Below are positions 27,240-36,116 of a DNA stretch of 64,000 bases, piece by piece (position 1 is the stretch's first letter; every line of letters starts with the position of its first letter). The position numbers and the translations under genes are program-made. The stretch spans positions 682,001 through 746,000 of the forward strand of contig JAUHQI010000004.1 in NCBI GenBank assembly GCA_030408505.1. The letters are read 5' to 3'. A model generated the notes under the pieces. The model searched no databases, was not told the DNA's origin, and was given only the letters and a program-made list of their open reading frames with translations. The DNA comes from Candidatus Sacchlamyda saccharinae. GTDB taxonomy: Bacteria > Chlamydiota > Chlamydiia > Chlamydiales > Rhabdochlamydiaceae.

Positions 27240-28826
27240 ATGTCACAAACCGCAACAAAAGAATTTGGGAAATTGCGCTCGATGCTATGGCCCGTGCATG
27301 GATATGAGCTAAAAAAGCTGATCCCCATGCTCCTTCTGATGTTTTTCATCAATTTTAACTACACCATTTTGCGCGATACAAAAGACGCGCTTGTCGTTAC
27401 AGCCCCAGGCTCTGGCGCTGAAGCAATCCCGTTCCTAAAAGTTTGGGGTGTGCTTCCGATTGCGATCCTCTTTATGCTCGGCTATGCAAAGCTCAGCAAC
27501 GTCCTTTCTAAGCCAAAGCTTTTCTACACGACAATCGCTTCCTTTTTAGCGTTCTTTGCCCTGTTTAAGCTCGTCCTCTATCCAGCAAGCGGCTTCCTAC
27601 ATCCACATGCTCTTGCAGATAAACTACAAGCTACCCTACCAGACGGATTTAGCGGACTAATCGCAATTTTCCGCAACTGGACCTTTAGCTTGTTCTACAT
27701 CATGTCCGAACTTTGGGGATCGATGGCCTTGTCTCTACTATTTTGGGGATTTGCCAACGACACCACACGTGTCTCAGAGTCTAAGCGTTTCTACGCTATG
27801 TTCGGGATCGGCGCTAACCTTGCTATGCTCCCTTCTGGAGAGCTCATCAAGTACTTTGCAAAAGTTGGAAGTAGTGTAGCTCCAGGCGTAGATGGCTTTG
27901 GACTTACTCTTAACTACCTCACACTCCTTGTATTGGCTTCAGGTGCTGCTGTAATGGGCGTCTACTGGTGGATCAATAAAAATGTTCTTACCGACCCACG
28001 CTTCTATGATGCTGGTGATGTCAAAAAGAAAAAGGAAAAGCCAAAAATGCCTCTTAAAGAGAGTTTTGCCTTCCTATTGAAATCCAAATATCTACTCGCT
28101 CTTGCCGTCCTCGTGATTGGTTATGGCGTTTGTATCCAGCTCGTTGAAGTGACCTGGAAAAACCAAGTAAAACTCCAGTACCCAAATGGAACCGACTACG
28201 TTGGCTTCATGGGTATGTTCTCGCAGATCACCTCCGTCCTTACCATCTTTATGATGCTCTTCGTCGGTGGTAACGTCATCCGTAAATTCGGCTGGAAAAC
28301 GGGAGCTCTTTTGACTCCTGTCGTCCTCCTTATTACTGGTGTAGCCTTCTTCGCCTTCGTTATCTTCAGAGACAACCTAGGTGGCATGATCGCAACCCTT
28401 GGTACAACACCGCTTATGCTGGCTGTTGTCTTCGGTACTGCGCAGAACATTGCGAGTAAATCAACCAAGTACTCCCTCTTCGATCCGACCAAAGAGATGG
28501 CATACATCCCTCTTGACCAAGAATCCAAGGTCAAAGGAAAAGCCGCGATCGACGTCGTGGGAGCACGCTTTGGAAAAGCAGGTGGTGCCCTCATCAACCA
28601 GGGCCTCATGGTAGCAACAGGCGGTATCGCCTTCATCGCACCATACGTAGCGGGAATCATGCTTCTCGTTCTCGGTGCCTGGATTGTCGCCGCTCGCTCA
28701 CTCGGAAAGCAGTTTACAACGCTTTCTGCACAGCGCGAAGAAGAGGCAAAGGCAGAAGCTGCTCAAGCAGCTGCGGAAGCTCCTGCAGAAGCAGAGCCTG
28801 CCAACTCTCCACAGCCCACTTCATAA
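27240..28826 (+). CDS. npt1: ATP/ADP translocase (energy-parasite nucleotide carrier, Npt1/Tlc)
   Basis: 528 residues with about twelve membrane helices. Family hallmarks include FFINFNYTILRDTKDALVVT near the N-terminus, ISELWG-like segment FYIMSELWGSMALSLLFWGF, and FDPTKEMAYIPLDQESKVKG near the C-terminus, which is diagnostic for the plastid/chlamydia/rickettsia translocases. It exchanges host ATP for bacterial ADP across the inner membrane, supporting intracellular energy parasitism. The C-terminal tail is Ala/Glu/Pro-rich. CT065 is the counterpart; which of the several Npt isoforms this is (ATP/ADP or other nucleotides) cannot be settled without a tree. Confidence 0.96.
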   Translation: MSQTATKEFGKLRSMLWPVHGYELKKLIPMLLLMFFINFNYTILRDTKDALVVTAPGSGAEAIPFLKVWGVLPIAILFMLGYAKLSNVLSKPKLFYTTIASFLAFFALFKLVLYPASGFLHPHALADKLQATLPDGFSGLIAIFRNWTFSLFYIMSELWGSMALSLLFWGFANDTTRVSESKRFYAMFGIGANLAMLPSGELIKYFAKVGSSVAPGVDGFGLTLNYLTLLVLASGAAVMGVYWWINKNVLTDPRFYDAGDVKKKKEKPKMPLKESFAFLLKSKYLLALAVLVIGYGVCIQLVEVTWKNQVKLQYPNGTDYVGFMGMFSQITSVLTIFMMLFVGGNVIRKFGWKTGALLTPVVLLITGVAFFAFVIFRDNLGGMIATLGTTPLMLAVVFGTAQNIASKSTKYSLFDPTKEMAYIPLDQESKVKGKAAIDVVGARFGKAGGALINQGLMVATGGIAFIAPYVAGIMLLVLGAWIVAARSLGKQFTTLSAQREEEAKAEAAQAAAEAPAEAEPANSPQPTS

Positions 28827-28849
28827 GCGAAACACCATTCGCTTGCGAA

Positions 28850-28880
28850 AAAGACCGGCCCTTGGCCGGTCTTTTTTTTT
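28850..28880 (+). terminator. Rho-independent terminator after the translocase gene
   Basis: AAAGACCGGCC (28850-28860), CTT loop, GGCCGGTCTTT (28864-28874) and a run of T residues to 28880. Confidence 0.95.
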
Positions 28881-28911
28881 ATGTGTCGATAACGTAAGCT
28901 CTTTCCTAAAA

Positions 28912-29214
28912 ATGAATTCGAATAGGGTGAATCTGATTCTTAGTTTGATGCGCGCGTTATGGGGTGAAGTATCCTCAGCCTTGCGCTGCGCTTCGATTAA
29001 AGAGGAACTTGGAAAAATTAAATTGTTTTTCTATTACGACGGAAAAATCTCTGAAGAAGATCATGAAAGTGCAGAATGTGTTGCCACTGAAGTCATCGCT
29101 GGCTTTCCAGACCACCAACTTGAAACGCATGTCGAAAGACTCGATAGCTCACAGCAACTTCCTCTTGATGAGATAGGACAACTTGTCTATTTAAGACGAG
29201 AAAACAAGTGTTGA
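28912..29214 (+). CDS. Small acidic protein, unassigned (orphan immunity-protein-like)
   Basis: 100 residues from the ATG at 28912; an earlier in-frame ATG lies inside the translocase gene and upstream of its terminator, so it is rejected. It has a predicted helix, then beta strands (KIKLFFYYDGKISEEDHESA, ECVATEVIAGFPDH) and an LVYLRRE end. The FYYDG-SEED-E pattern reminds me of small proteins related to toxin-immunity families, but I cannot name the family with certainty. No toxin gene is adjacent. It has no Shine-Dalgarno of note. It lies 2 bases from the convergent lepA stop. Confidence 0.55.
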   Translation: MNSNRVNLILSLMRALWGEVSSALRCASIKEELGKIKLFFYYDGKISEEDHESAECVATEVIAGFPDHQLETHVERLDSSQQLPLDEIGQLVYLRRENKC

Positions 29215-29216
29215 AC

Positions 29217-31022
29217 CTACTCAGCCTTTAAGACATCCATAAAAGCGGATTGAGGGATATTCACTTTACCGATCTCTTTCATTTTTTTCTTCCCTTTCTT
29301 CTGCTTCTCCCAGAGTTTGCGCTTACGGGAGATATCGCCACCGTAGCACTTGGCCGTGACGTTTTTAGAAAGGGCGCCGATGGTTTCGCGGGCGATGATT
29401 TTGCCGCCGATCGCTGCTTGGATCGGGACTTTGAACTGCTGTTTGGGGATCACTTCGGTCAGTTTTTTACAAAGTGCGCGGCCCTTAGTTTCGGCTTTCG
29501 AGCGGTGGACAAGGCAGGAAAAGGCGTCGACGGGTTCTTCGTTGACGCGGATCTCGAGTTTGACGATGTCGGCAAGCTCGTACTTGTCGAACTCGTAATC
29601 GAACGAGCCATAGCCACGGGTGACCGATTTGAGTTTGTCGTTGAAGTCGGTGATGATCTCGTTGAGAGGGAATCGGTAGGTTAAGAGGAGTCTAGATGCG
29701 TCCATGGTCTCAGTGTTGATCTGCTCGCCTCTTTTTTCCATTGCAAGGGCCATGATGGGTCCGAGGAATTCTGAGGGAGCCATGAGGTGGCACTTGACCC
29801 AGGGCTCTTCGACGTATTCGATGTGGGCGGGATCGGGGTATTGGGCGACGTTATCGATTTTGAGCTCTTCTGAGGAAGAGAGGGTGAATTTATAGACGAC
29901 GCTTGGCGCTGTGGTGATGATGTCGAGGTCGAACTCACGTTGGAGTCTTTCGAAGATGATCTCGAGGTGGAGCAGACCTAGGAATCCGCAGCGGAAACCA
30001 AAACCTAGGGCTAAGCTACTTTCTTGCTCGACGTAGAGAGCCGAGTCGTTGAGCTGGAGTTTGGATAGGGCTTCACGGAGGGCTTCGAAATCTGAGGTGT
30101 CAACGGGATAGATCCCGGCAAACACGACGGGTGAGACGAGGCGAAATCCTGGCAGGGGTTCTTTAGCGGGCTCTTTTTTAAGGGTGATTGTCTCACCAAT
30201 TTTGACGTCGGAAGGTTTTTTGATGTTACCTACGATATAGCCTACTTCGCCAGCGCGCAGTTTTTCAACCGATTTTTCGCTTGGGGAGAAGATGCCGACG
30301 TCGAGGATCTCAAAAGTTTTGTCAGACGCCATGAAGTAGGCCATATTTTTCTTGGTGATCTCCCCACTCATGACGCGTATGTAGACCATCACGCCTCGAT
30401 AGGGATCGTAGTGAGAGTCAAAAACAAGGGCTCTTAGGATATCGTCTTCTGGCTCTTCTGGTGGCGGTACTTCGTGGAGTATCCTCTCAAGAATTTCTTT
30501 GATTCCTTTGCCTGATTTTGCGGAGGCTAGGACTGCATTGGAGGTGTCTAGGCCGATGATGTCTTCGATCTGTTGCTTCACCCCTTCGGTGTCTGCAGCA
30601 GGCAGGTCAATCTTGTTGAGGATGGGGACGATCTCTAAGCCTCGCTCTACGGCTAGGTGGACGTTGGCCAGTGTTTGAGCTTGGACGCCTTGAGCAGCAT
30701 CCACAACAAGTAGAGCTCCTTCGCAGGCTGCAAGAGAGCGAGATACTTCGTAAGAGAAGTCGACGTGTCCTGGTGTATCGATAAAATTGATTTGATAGGT
30801 AATGCCATCTTCTGCCTCATACCACATAGTGACGGGGTGAGCTTTGATAGTAATACCCCGCTCTCTTTCAAGGTCCATGTCATCAAGGACTTGCTCCACC
30901 ATTTCGCGTGAGGAAAGAGTTTTGGTCAGCTCGATGAGCCGGTCGGCGATGGTCGATTTCCCATGGTCGATGTGGGCGATGATTGAAAAATTTCTTATTC
31001 GTTTTCGGTCGTATTTTGCCAT
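29217..31022 (-). CDS. lepA: Elongation factor 4 (LepA)
   Basis: 601 residues from the ATG at 31022 ([23 protein letters not shown]), preceded by AGAGGAATT; a longer reading to 31061 lacks a ribosome-binding site. GTPase motifs: [32 protein letters not shown]. The LepA-specific C-terminal domain carries YGSFDYEFD and [11 protein letters not shown]. It acts on stalled ribosomes and back-translocates tRNA. CT064 is the counterpart, and gnd (CT063) follows on the same strand after the accessory insertion 31108-34635. Confidence 0.97.
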   Translation of the reverse strand: MAKYDRKRIRNFSIIAHIDHGKSTIADRLIELTKTLSSREMVEQVLDDMDLERERGITIKAHPVTMWYEAEDGITYQINFIDTPGHVDFSYEVSRSLAACEGALLVVDAAQGVQAQTLANVHLAVERGLEIVPILNKIDLPAADTEGVKQQIEDIIGLDTSNAVLASAKSGKGIKEILERILHEVPPPEEPEDDILRALVFDSHYDPYRGVMVYIRVMSGEITKKNMAYFMASDKTFEILDVGIFSPSEKSVEKLRAGEVGYIVGNIKKPSDVKIGETITLKKEPAKEPLPGFRLVSPVVFAGIYPVDTSDFEALREALSKLQLNDSALYVEQESSLALGFGFRCGFLGLLHLEIIFERLQREFDLDIITTAPSVVYKFTLSSSEELKIDNVAQYPDPAHIEYVEEPWVKCHLMAPSEFLGPIMALAMEKRGEQINTETMDASRLLLTYRFPLNEIITDFNDKLKSVTRGYGSFDYEFDKYELADIVKLEIRVNEEPVDAFSCLVHRSKAETKGRALCKKLTEVIPKQQFKVPIQAAIGGKIIARETIGALSKNVTAKCYGGDISRKRKLWEKQKKGKKKMKEIGKVNIPQSAFMDVLKAE

Positions 31023-31094
31023 AATTCCTCTAGGATATCCTATATGAGTGGTAGTTGGCAAGAAAAGGTGCGTGTCTAATTTTCAAAGTTCTGC

Positions 31095-31100
31095 TATAAT
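31095..31100 (+). promoter_or_regulatory. -10 box just before the second USP-like gene
   Basis: TATAAT whose end is 7 bases from the ATG at 31108; no clear -35 and no Shine-Dalgarno. This favours 31108 over the upstream in-frame GTG/ATG-like starts, which would precede the transcription start. Confidence 0.5.
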
Positions 31101-31107
31101 TCCAGCC

Positions 31108-32160
31108 ATGGAAATTCAAGCAGTAGCTGCTTTGCCCTCAATTTCGAGCCACAAGCCCAAGCCGTTGTTTTCAAAAACTACTTTAAAAACGCATGCGCTT
31201 GTTGTTCTAAGCTATGTTTTGATTGGGATTGGAATTGCCTTGGCTTGCGCTTCGGTCTACATGGCAACGGTAATGCACCCAATGCTTGCCATCGCAACAC
31301 CCGCTGCTCCTATCGCTATGGGTATTCTACTCAAACCTGGCGAATCCTATGGCGGAATATTTTCTACTTCAAGGGCTCCTGTCTATATCAAGGGGCAACC
31401 GCTTGGATTTCACAACCAAGACGGATCTACTTGCTGGATGAATTCGGCTTTAGCTGTTCTGTTCAATTGCTCTACTGGCAAAGAATTGATGGGAAACCTT
31501 TCTGCAACAAATTTTTCCCTTTTCCCTCTAAGAAGTGCTTTTAGAAATTACAGAACTGAGCTGACAGAAGAGGGCGGACGTCCAACTAGCTCTGTCAGCA
31601 GCGCAAGCATCCGCTCCTGGTTCAATCGTTTATTGAAGGATAGTGGCTCTCAAGAAGATCCTGATCGCCTCTTTGATACAGTTTTCGGCAAAGCGGGCTA
31701 TAGCTTACCTCTCATTGAGCAAACATCAGATGGGAAAACAAGACCCAGCGGTGGGTATTACATACCCCTTCTGCCTGAGCGGGGTAAAAAAACTCCATTT
31801 TCTAGTCTTTTGGATGCCTTTTTTAATGAGTCCCCAAAAAAATGGTTTTCTCAAGCACCAACTGGCTTCATGACTGTCGCCTATCGAGGTGATGAAACAG
31901 GAAAAGCAAAGGATGCCATCGATTTCCCTATGAGTTTTGAATTTTCTAAAGAACAGTGCAGGGAAGGCAATAGAAGCTACTCTCCAGACGCCTTCATCTT
32001 GCATCATGGCTCTGGCACAGGAAGTGGCCACTACACAGCCTATATCCACCGAAATGGATACTGGTGGCATGTTAATGACCACAATGTGACCCAGGTTTCT
32101 GATCGAGAAGCAGCAAGCAAGATCCAGTCCGCCTATATTGTCCACTACGCCCAGGGGTAG
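31108..32160 (+). CDS. USP-like (peptidase C19-type) cysteine peptidase with N-terminal membrane hairpin
   Basis: 350 residues. Two adjacent hydrophobic segments at about residues 28-75 with a very short loop form a bilobed hydrophobic domain like that of chlamydial inclusion-membrane (Inc) proteins. The Cys box GFHNQDGSTCWMNSALAVLF has catalytic C109 in the TCWMN context of eukaryotic USPs. The His box GSGHYTAYIHRNGYWWHVND has H308, and D324 is the likely third residue. The organisation is a membrane-anchored deubiquitinase facing the host cytosol, by analogy with ChlaDub1 of Chlamydia trachomatis though from a different peptidase family. It has local low GC compared with lepA. Peptidase fold is well supported; ubiquitin as substrate is inferred. 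Confidence 0.72.
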   Translation: MEIQAVAALPSISSHKPKPLFSKTTLKTHALVVLSYVLIGIGIALACASVYMATVMHPMLAIATPAAPIAMGILLKPGESYGGIFSTSRAPVYIKGQPLGFHNQDGSTCWMNSALAVLFNCSTGKELMGNLSATNFSLFPLRSAFRNYRTELTEEGGRPTSSVSSASIRSWFNRLLKDSGSQEDPDRLFDTVFGKAGYSLPLIEQTSDGKTRPSGGYYIPLLPERGKKTPFSSLLDAFFNESPKKWFSQAPTGFMTVAYRGDETGKAKDAIDFPMSFEFSKEQCREGNRSYSPDAFILHHGSGTGSGHYTAYIHRNGYWWHVNDHNVTQVSDREAASKIQSAYIVHYAQG

Positions 32161-32163
32161 GGG

Positions 32164-32517
32164 CTATTGCAATTTCCAGTGGTAGGTGAGTTCAACAGAA
32201 TTCTTATTTTCACCCACTAGCGTTATGGTACTATCCCCTTCGGTATATCCAATTACTGCTGGCTGGTGCATGAGTATCAGCTGGCCATTCTGAGGCATTT
32301 CCAGTTCTTCATAGATAACTTCATCAACTGATTTCGATACAAAGAGGATTTTTTCTCCAGGAGCAAAGCCCGAAGCTCGAAAACAATACATCCCTAGAGT
32401 TTCTTCACATTTGAGTAGTTCTATTCTCTCACCATAAGTCCCTTCAGCCTCGAGTTTAAGGGGTGCACCCATGCATATTTGCGATATAGATAGGCAAAAA
32501 AACAATAATTTCTTCAT
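32164..32517 (-). CDS. Small secreted protein of unknown function
   Basis: 117 residues. A signal peptide (MKKLLFFCLSISQICMGAP) is clear; cleavage after the small residue at about 17-18 is likely. The mature part is beta-rich and acidic (AEGTYGERIELLKCEETLG, SGFAPGEKILFVSKS) with two cysteines. The SGFxPGE motif resembles beta-sandwich repeats in exported proteins. It is the last of three adjacent secreted-protein genes, directly abutting the preceding one. AT-richer than the backbone. No family recognised. Confidence 0.65.
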   Translation of the reverse strand: MKKLLFFCLSISQICMGAPLKLEAEGTYGERIELLKCEETLGMYCFRASGFAPGEKILFVSKSVDEVIYEELEMPQNGQLILMHQPAVIGYTEGDSTITLVGENKNSVELTYHWKLQ

Positions 32518-33075
32518 TTATTCACTCCTTATTAGGTAAGGTAATTCATGCATTAAACGTTCCCAATAAGTATTTTCTGATTCAATTAATTTAGGATCTA
32601 TTCCGCTTGGTGGATAACAGAAAGCCCAAAAGCAATACCCTCTATTTTCTTTTACGAAAAAGAATTGATGAACTTGCCCCTCAGAGCATTCCCATTTTCT
32701 AAACCCTATTGGAAGCTCTCCGTTAATTACTGAAAAAGTTTTTTCTTCTAAGGTTATGCGGAATGAGGGATCTTCTTCCTTCCAATTCTGACAAAAATTT
32801 TCCATGTATTCTGTGAGCAAAATATATGGAGCCTCAATAAAGTAATCTTCTGTAAACAAAAGAATTCTATGCGGATGAAGTTTATGACGATAATATTTTG
32901 TTGATTCAGCAGCTTTCTCCGTGAAATAGCTAAAATCAGGGATTTGTATTTGCATATCTACTTCCGGTAGGTTGATAGTCTCAAAATGACCGGTTTCGGC
33001 TCTTATTTGAACTGGTCTTCCGTGAGCAGAAAAAAACGGCAGAAGAAAGAAAAAGGCTTTAATAATTGTCTTCAT
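32518..33075 (-). CDS. Secreted protein of unknown function
   Basis: 185 residues with a signal peptide (MKTIIKAFFFLLPFFSAHG). The mature part is mixed alpha/beta with many aromatic residues (DYFIEAPYILLTEYMENF, CSEGQVHQFFFVKE, GYCFWAFCYPP) and three cysteines in the C-terminal half. It may be exported to the periplasm or surface. It overlaps the upstream secreted-protein gene by 17 bases and abuts the next, so the three are an operon. No homologous family recognised. Confidence 0.65.
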   Translation of the reverse strand: MKTIIKAFFFLLPFFSAHGRPVQIRAETGHFETINLPEVDMQIQIPDFSYFTEKAAESTKYYRHKLHPHRILLFTEDYFIEAPYILLTEYMENFCQNWKEEDPSFRITLEEKTFSVINGELPIGFRKWECSEGQVHQFFFVKENRGYCFWAFCYPPSGIDPKLIESENTYWERLMHELPYLIRSE

Positions 33076-33913
33076 TTATTCTCCCTGAATCTTTATACCA
33101 AGTCATGAAATCATCCTTATTACTTCTCAATTCATTTTCAACGGCATATATTGATTCACAAAAAAAGAACGCATGTTCTTTACGGATAGAATTCCATTTT
33201 TCTCGAGGAATGGTATTTGGAGTATCGTAAAATGCTAACATACCACTATTAAAAAGCCATTCTGGTGAAGAGGCTACTTCCATTTTCTCATCAAAAAAAG
33301 GGAATAAAACTCTTTTCTTTAAATCGATTTCGACCAGCAATGACTTTTCAATGTTTTCGATGTAAAATGCCTCAATTTCTGCATTAGTATATCTTTCGAG
33401 CAAGATCTGAACCAAATATGATTCATGAAGATTCACACATTCATGAATAGCATCTAAAACACTTTTGTCTGAAGTACACTTAGAATCAACTTCCATTCTA
33501 TAGTTAGCTGCCCTTAGCCAAGGCAACACCTTTTCCACATAGCTTTCTAAGCTAGGATTCTGAAGAAAGTAAGCTTTAGTCAATTCTAGTACCAATATAG
33601 GATGGCCCTCATCAACTTTTTTTTCTAGCCATCTGATTCTTGTGCCCAAATCAGGTTCTGTCCACACATGATTGAGCACATCGATATAATTTTGATCTTT
33701 TAGAAGACGGTCTATCTGTCTTCTGTTTGTGAGTCCATTAAAAGTTCTACCTAACAAAGAAACGAAGGATTGATCCCATCCTTTCTGCGCATACACAAGG
33801 GCATTTTTCGGATGGATTTTATATATTCGAGGATCGAAGGAAATGCTTTCTGAGTCAGCTTGCAATGAGGAAAAAAGAGTAGCTAGGAAAAGCCACAGCA
33901 GATGTTTTTTCAT
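33059..33913 (-). CDS. Secreted helical protein of unknown function
   Basis: 284 residues with a signal peptide (MKKHLLWLFLATLFSSLQA). The mature protein is largely alpha-helical, perhaps TPR- or Sel1-like in feel (KKVDEGHPILVLELTKAYFL), but no repeat unit can be defined with confidence. It is the first of three overlapping secreted-protein genes and begins 4 bases inside the stop region of the pirin gene (ATGA-type overlap), so it may be read from the gnd/pirin transcript. AT-rich. Confidence 0.65.
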   Translation of the reverse strand: MKKHLLWLFLATLFSSLQADSESISFDPRIYKIHPKNALVYAQKGWDQSFVSLLGRTFNGLTNRRQIDRLLKDQNYIDVLNHVWTEPDLGTRIRWLEKKVDEGHPILVLELTKAYFLQNPSLESYVEKVLPWLRAANYRMEVDSKCTSDKSVLDAIHECVNLHESYLVQILLERYTNAEIEAFYIENIEKSLLVEIDLKKRVLFPFFDEKMEVASSPEWLFNSGMLAFYDTPNTIPREKWNSIRKEHAFFFCESIYAVENELRSNKDDFMTWYKDSGRINEDNY

Positions 33914-34635
33914 AATGTATTCACACTCACTTCGATGAGGAGGAGCTTGGCCTTTTTAAGGGTTTGCAGCTCGAGGGTGTCAAGCTGAGTGATTTGTGCA
34001 GAATCACCCGCTTTTAAGATTTTATCGCCAAGTTCCACTTCTCCACCGATGAGGAAGATGTAGACGCCATGCGCTTTGCTTCTGATTTTGTGCTGGATGG
34101 TTTGGTTTGCATCAAATGTGCCGAGGAAGAACGAGGCGTCTTGGTGAATGGTAAGAGCTTCTGATCTGGGTCTTTCTGATACTATCTGCGTAAGGGTATT
34201 GTCTTCGAGGGCAATGTTTTTTTGTTCGTAACTTGGCTCGAGATTCCGCTCTTTTGGATAGACCCAAATTTGGAGGAAACGGGCAGGATCTTCTTTCGAT
34301 CCATTGTATTCGGAGTGCTCGATACCGCTGCCGGCTGTCATCCGCTGGATATCGCCAGGCTCTAGGGTCCCTTCGTTTCCTTTGCTGTCTTTATGCTCGA
34401 GTTTGCCATCTAGAACTATGGTGATGATCTCCATGTTTTGGTGGGTGTGGGTCCCAAACCCTTTACCCGGCTGGACGATGTCGTCGTTAAAGACGCGGAG
34501 TGTTCCGAAATTGAGTCTTTTAAGGTTGTGGTAGGAGCCGAAGCTGTATGTATGCTTTGAGAGGAGCCATTCGGTTTCTGTGCATCCTCTCTCTTCGGAA
34601 TTGATCACATCAACTTGCATTGTTGTGTAGCTCAT
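33910..34635 (-). CDS. Pirin family protein (YhaK/YhhW-like bicupin)
   Basis: 241 residues from the ATG at 34635 (MSYTTMQVDV); longer readings run into gnd. The N-terminal cupin has the pirin metal-site motif GFGTHTHQNMEIITIVLDGK and then LEHKDSKGN and MTAGSGIEHSE; the C-terminal cupin is weaker. Bacterial pirins are cytosolic iron- or nickel-binding proteins, some with quercetinase activity; the role is unclear. Directly downstream of gnd on the same strand with 8 bases between them. Confidence 0.9.
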   Translation of the reverse strand: MSYTTMQVDVINSEERGCTETEWLLSKHTYSFGSYHNLKRLNFGTLRVFNDDIVQPGKGFGTHTHQNMEIITIVLDGKLEHKDSKGNEGTLEPGDIQRMTAGSGIEHSEYNGSKEDPARFLQIWVYPKERNLEPSYEQKNIALEDNTLTQIVSERPRSEALTIHQDASFFLGTFDANQTIQHKIRSKAHGVYIFLIGGEVELGDKILKAGDSAQITQLDTLELQTLKKAKLLLIEVSVNTL

Positions 34636-34643
34636 ATAAACCT

Positions 34644-36104
34644 CTATACGTTGTAGGAGGAGGAGGTGATGTCGCCCCCAGTTCCGGTCCAATTGGTATG
34701 GAAAAACTTCCCTCTTGGCTGGTCAACTCTTTCGTAGGTATGTGCGCCAAAAAAGTCTCTTTGCGCTTGCAAGAGGTTTGCTGGGAGGCGCTCGGTGCGG
34801 TAGCCATCGAAGAAGGCAAGGGCTGTGCTAAAGCAGGGAACGGGTATTCCACTTTCTACGGCTGTTGCCACAACGCGCCTCCATGAGCTTTCTGCATTTG
34901 TCACTTCTTGTTTGAAGAAGTCGTCGAAAAGAAGGTTTTCGAGTTTGGGGTCTTTGTCGTAGGCTTTCTTGATATCGTTTAGGAATCTAGAGCGGATGAT
35001 GCACCCTGCACGCCACATGAGGGCAATCGATCCGTAGTTGAGCTCCCAGTCAAACTCTTTGGCTGCCGATCGCATCAGCATAAATCCTTGGGCATAGCTG
35101 ATGATCTTAGAAGCATAGAGCGCATTTCGGACGTCTTCGATGAATTGTTTTTTGTCGCCTGTGAAGGTGATTTTTGGAGCGACATAGACTTTAGAGGCGC
35201 TTGTCCGCTCTTCTTTTAAAGAGGAGAGGCATCTGGCAAAAACAGCTTCGCCAATAAGTGTTACGGGCAAGCCAATGTCTAAAGCACTGATCCCGGTCCA
35301 CTTTCCGGTCCCCTTTTGGCCGGCAACGTCGAGAATTTTATCGATGGTGGGTGTCCCATCACTCTCTTTATGACCGAGTATACTGCTTGTAATTTCGATG
35401 AGATAGCTATGGAGCTGTCCTTTGTTCCACTCGGCAAAGATCTCTTGAATCTCGGTGTAGTTTAGCCCAAGCACGCTTGTGAGTAGATGGAAGGCTTCAC
35501 AGATGAGCTGCATGTCGCCATATTCGATTCCGTTGTGGACCATTTTTACATAGTGTCCAGCGCCGCCATTACCTACCCAATCACAACAGGGAAGGCCGTC
35601 TTCTTCGGCCTTTGCGCTGATCCCTTGCAAAATTTCTTTCACTTCAGGCCACGCGTCTGGATTTCCACCAGGCATAATCGAAGGACCGTGCCGGGCTCCT
35701 TCTTCGCCGCCAGAAACTCCAGCCCCCATATAGAGTATCCCTTTTTCTTTAAGGGCCTCAACGCGTCTTTCGGTATCTGGATAATGGCTATTGCCCCCAT
35801 CGATGATGATGTCCCCTTTTTCTAAAAAGGGTAGGCATTCTTCGATGAGCATATCGACCGGTTTTCCGGCTTTAACCATCAACATCACCTTGCGCGGGCG
35901 TTTGAGGGTTTTGAAAAACTCTTCTAGAGAGTGGGTGCCCACTACTTTGGTATTTTTGGCAGGGCCTGCTAGAAAATCATCGACCTTCGAAACTGTTCTA
36001 TTGAAGACAGCCACTTTCCAGCCATGGTCGTTGATGTTGAGGACCAGGTTTTGTCCCATTACGGCCAGGCCAATAAGGCCAAAATCTGCTTCTTGCTCTG
36101 CCAT
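34644..36104 (-). CDS. gnd: 6-phosphogluconate dehydrogenase, decarboxylating
   Basis: 486 residues. The NADP-binding GLIGLAVMGQNLVLNINDHG, the family block IIDGGNSHYPDTERR, the catalytic region GAGHYVKMVHNGIEYGD and the GTGKWT motif are all present; the C-terminus ends FHTNWTGTGGDITSSSYNV, typical of the dimeric long form. It oxidises 6-phosphogluconate to ribulose 5-phosphate in the pentose phosphate pathway, giving NADPH. The start has AAGGAGAAAAGTAA as ribosome-binding site. CT063 is the counterpart. It follows the amidase gene by 12 bases. Confidence 0.97.
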   Translation of the reverse strand: MAEQEADFGLIGLAVMGQNLVLNINDHGWKVAVFNRTVSKVDDFLAGPAKNTKVVGTHSLEEFFKTLKRPRKVMLMVKAGKPVDMLIEECLPFLEKGDIIIDGGNSHYPDTERRVEALKEKGILYMGAGVSGGEEGARHGPSIMPGGNPDAWPEVKEILQGISAKAEEDGLPCCDWVGNGGAGHYVKMVHNGIEYGDMQLICEAFHLLTSVLGLNYTEIQEIFAEWNKGQLHSYLIEITSSILGHKESDGTPTIDKILDVAGQKGTGKWTGISALDIGLPVTLIGEAVFARCLSSLKEERTSASKVYVAPKITFTGDKKQFIEDVRNALYASKIISYAQGFMLMRSAAKEFDWELNYGSIALMWRAGCIIRSRFLNDIKKAYDKDPKLENLLFDDFFKQEVTNAESSWRRVVATAVESGIPVPCFSTALAFFDGYRTERLPANLLQAQRDFFGAHTYERVDQPRGKFFHTNWTGTGGDITSSSYNV

Positions 36105-36116
36105 TTACTTTTCTCC

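Noticed and set aside
28675-28911. N-terminal extension of the small protein at 28912
   Set aside because: It would run through the translocase gene end and the strong terminator.
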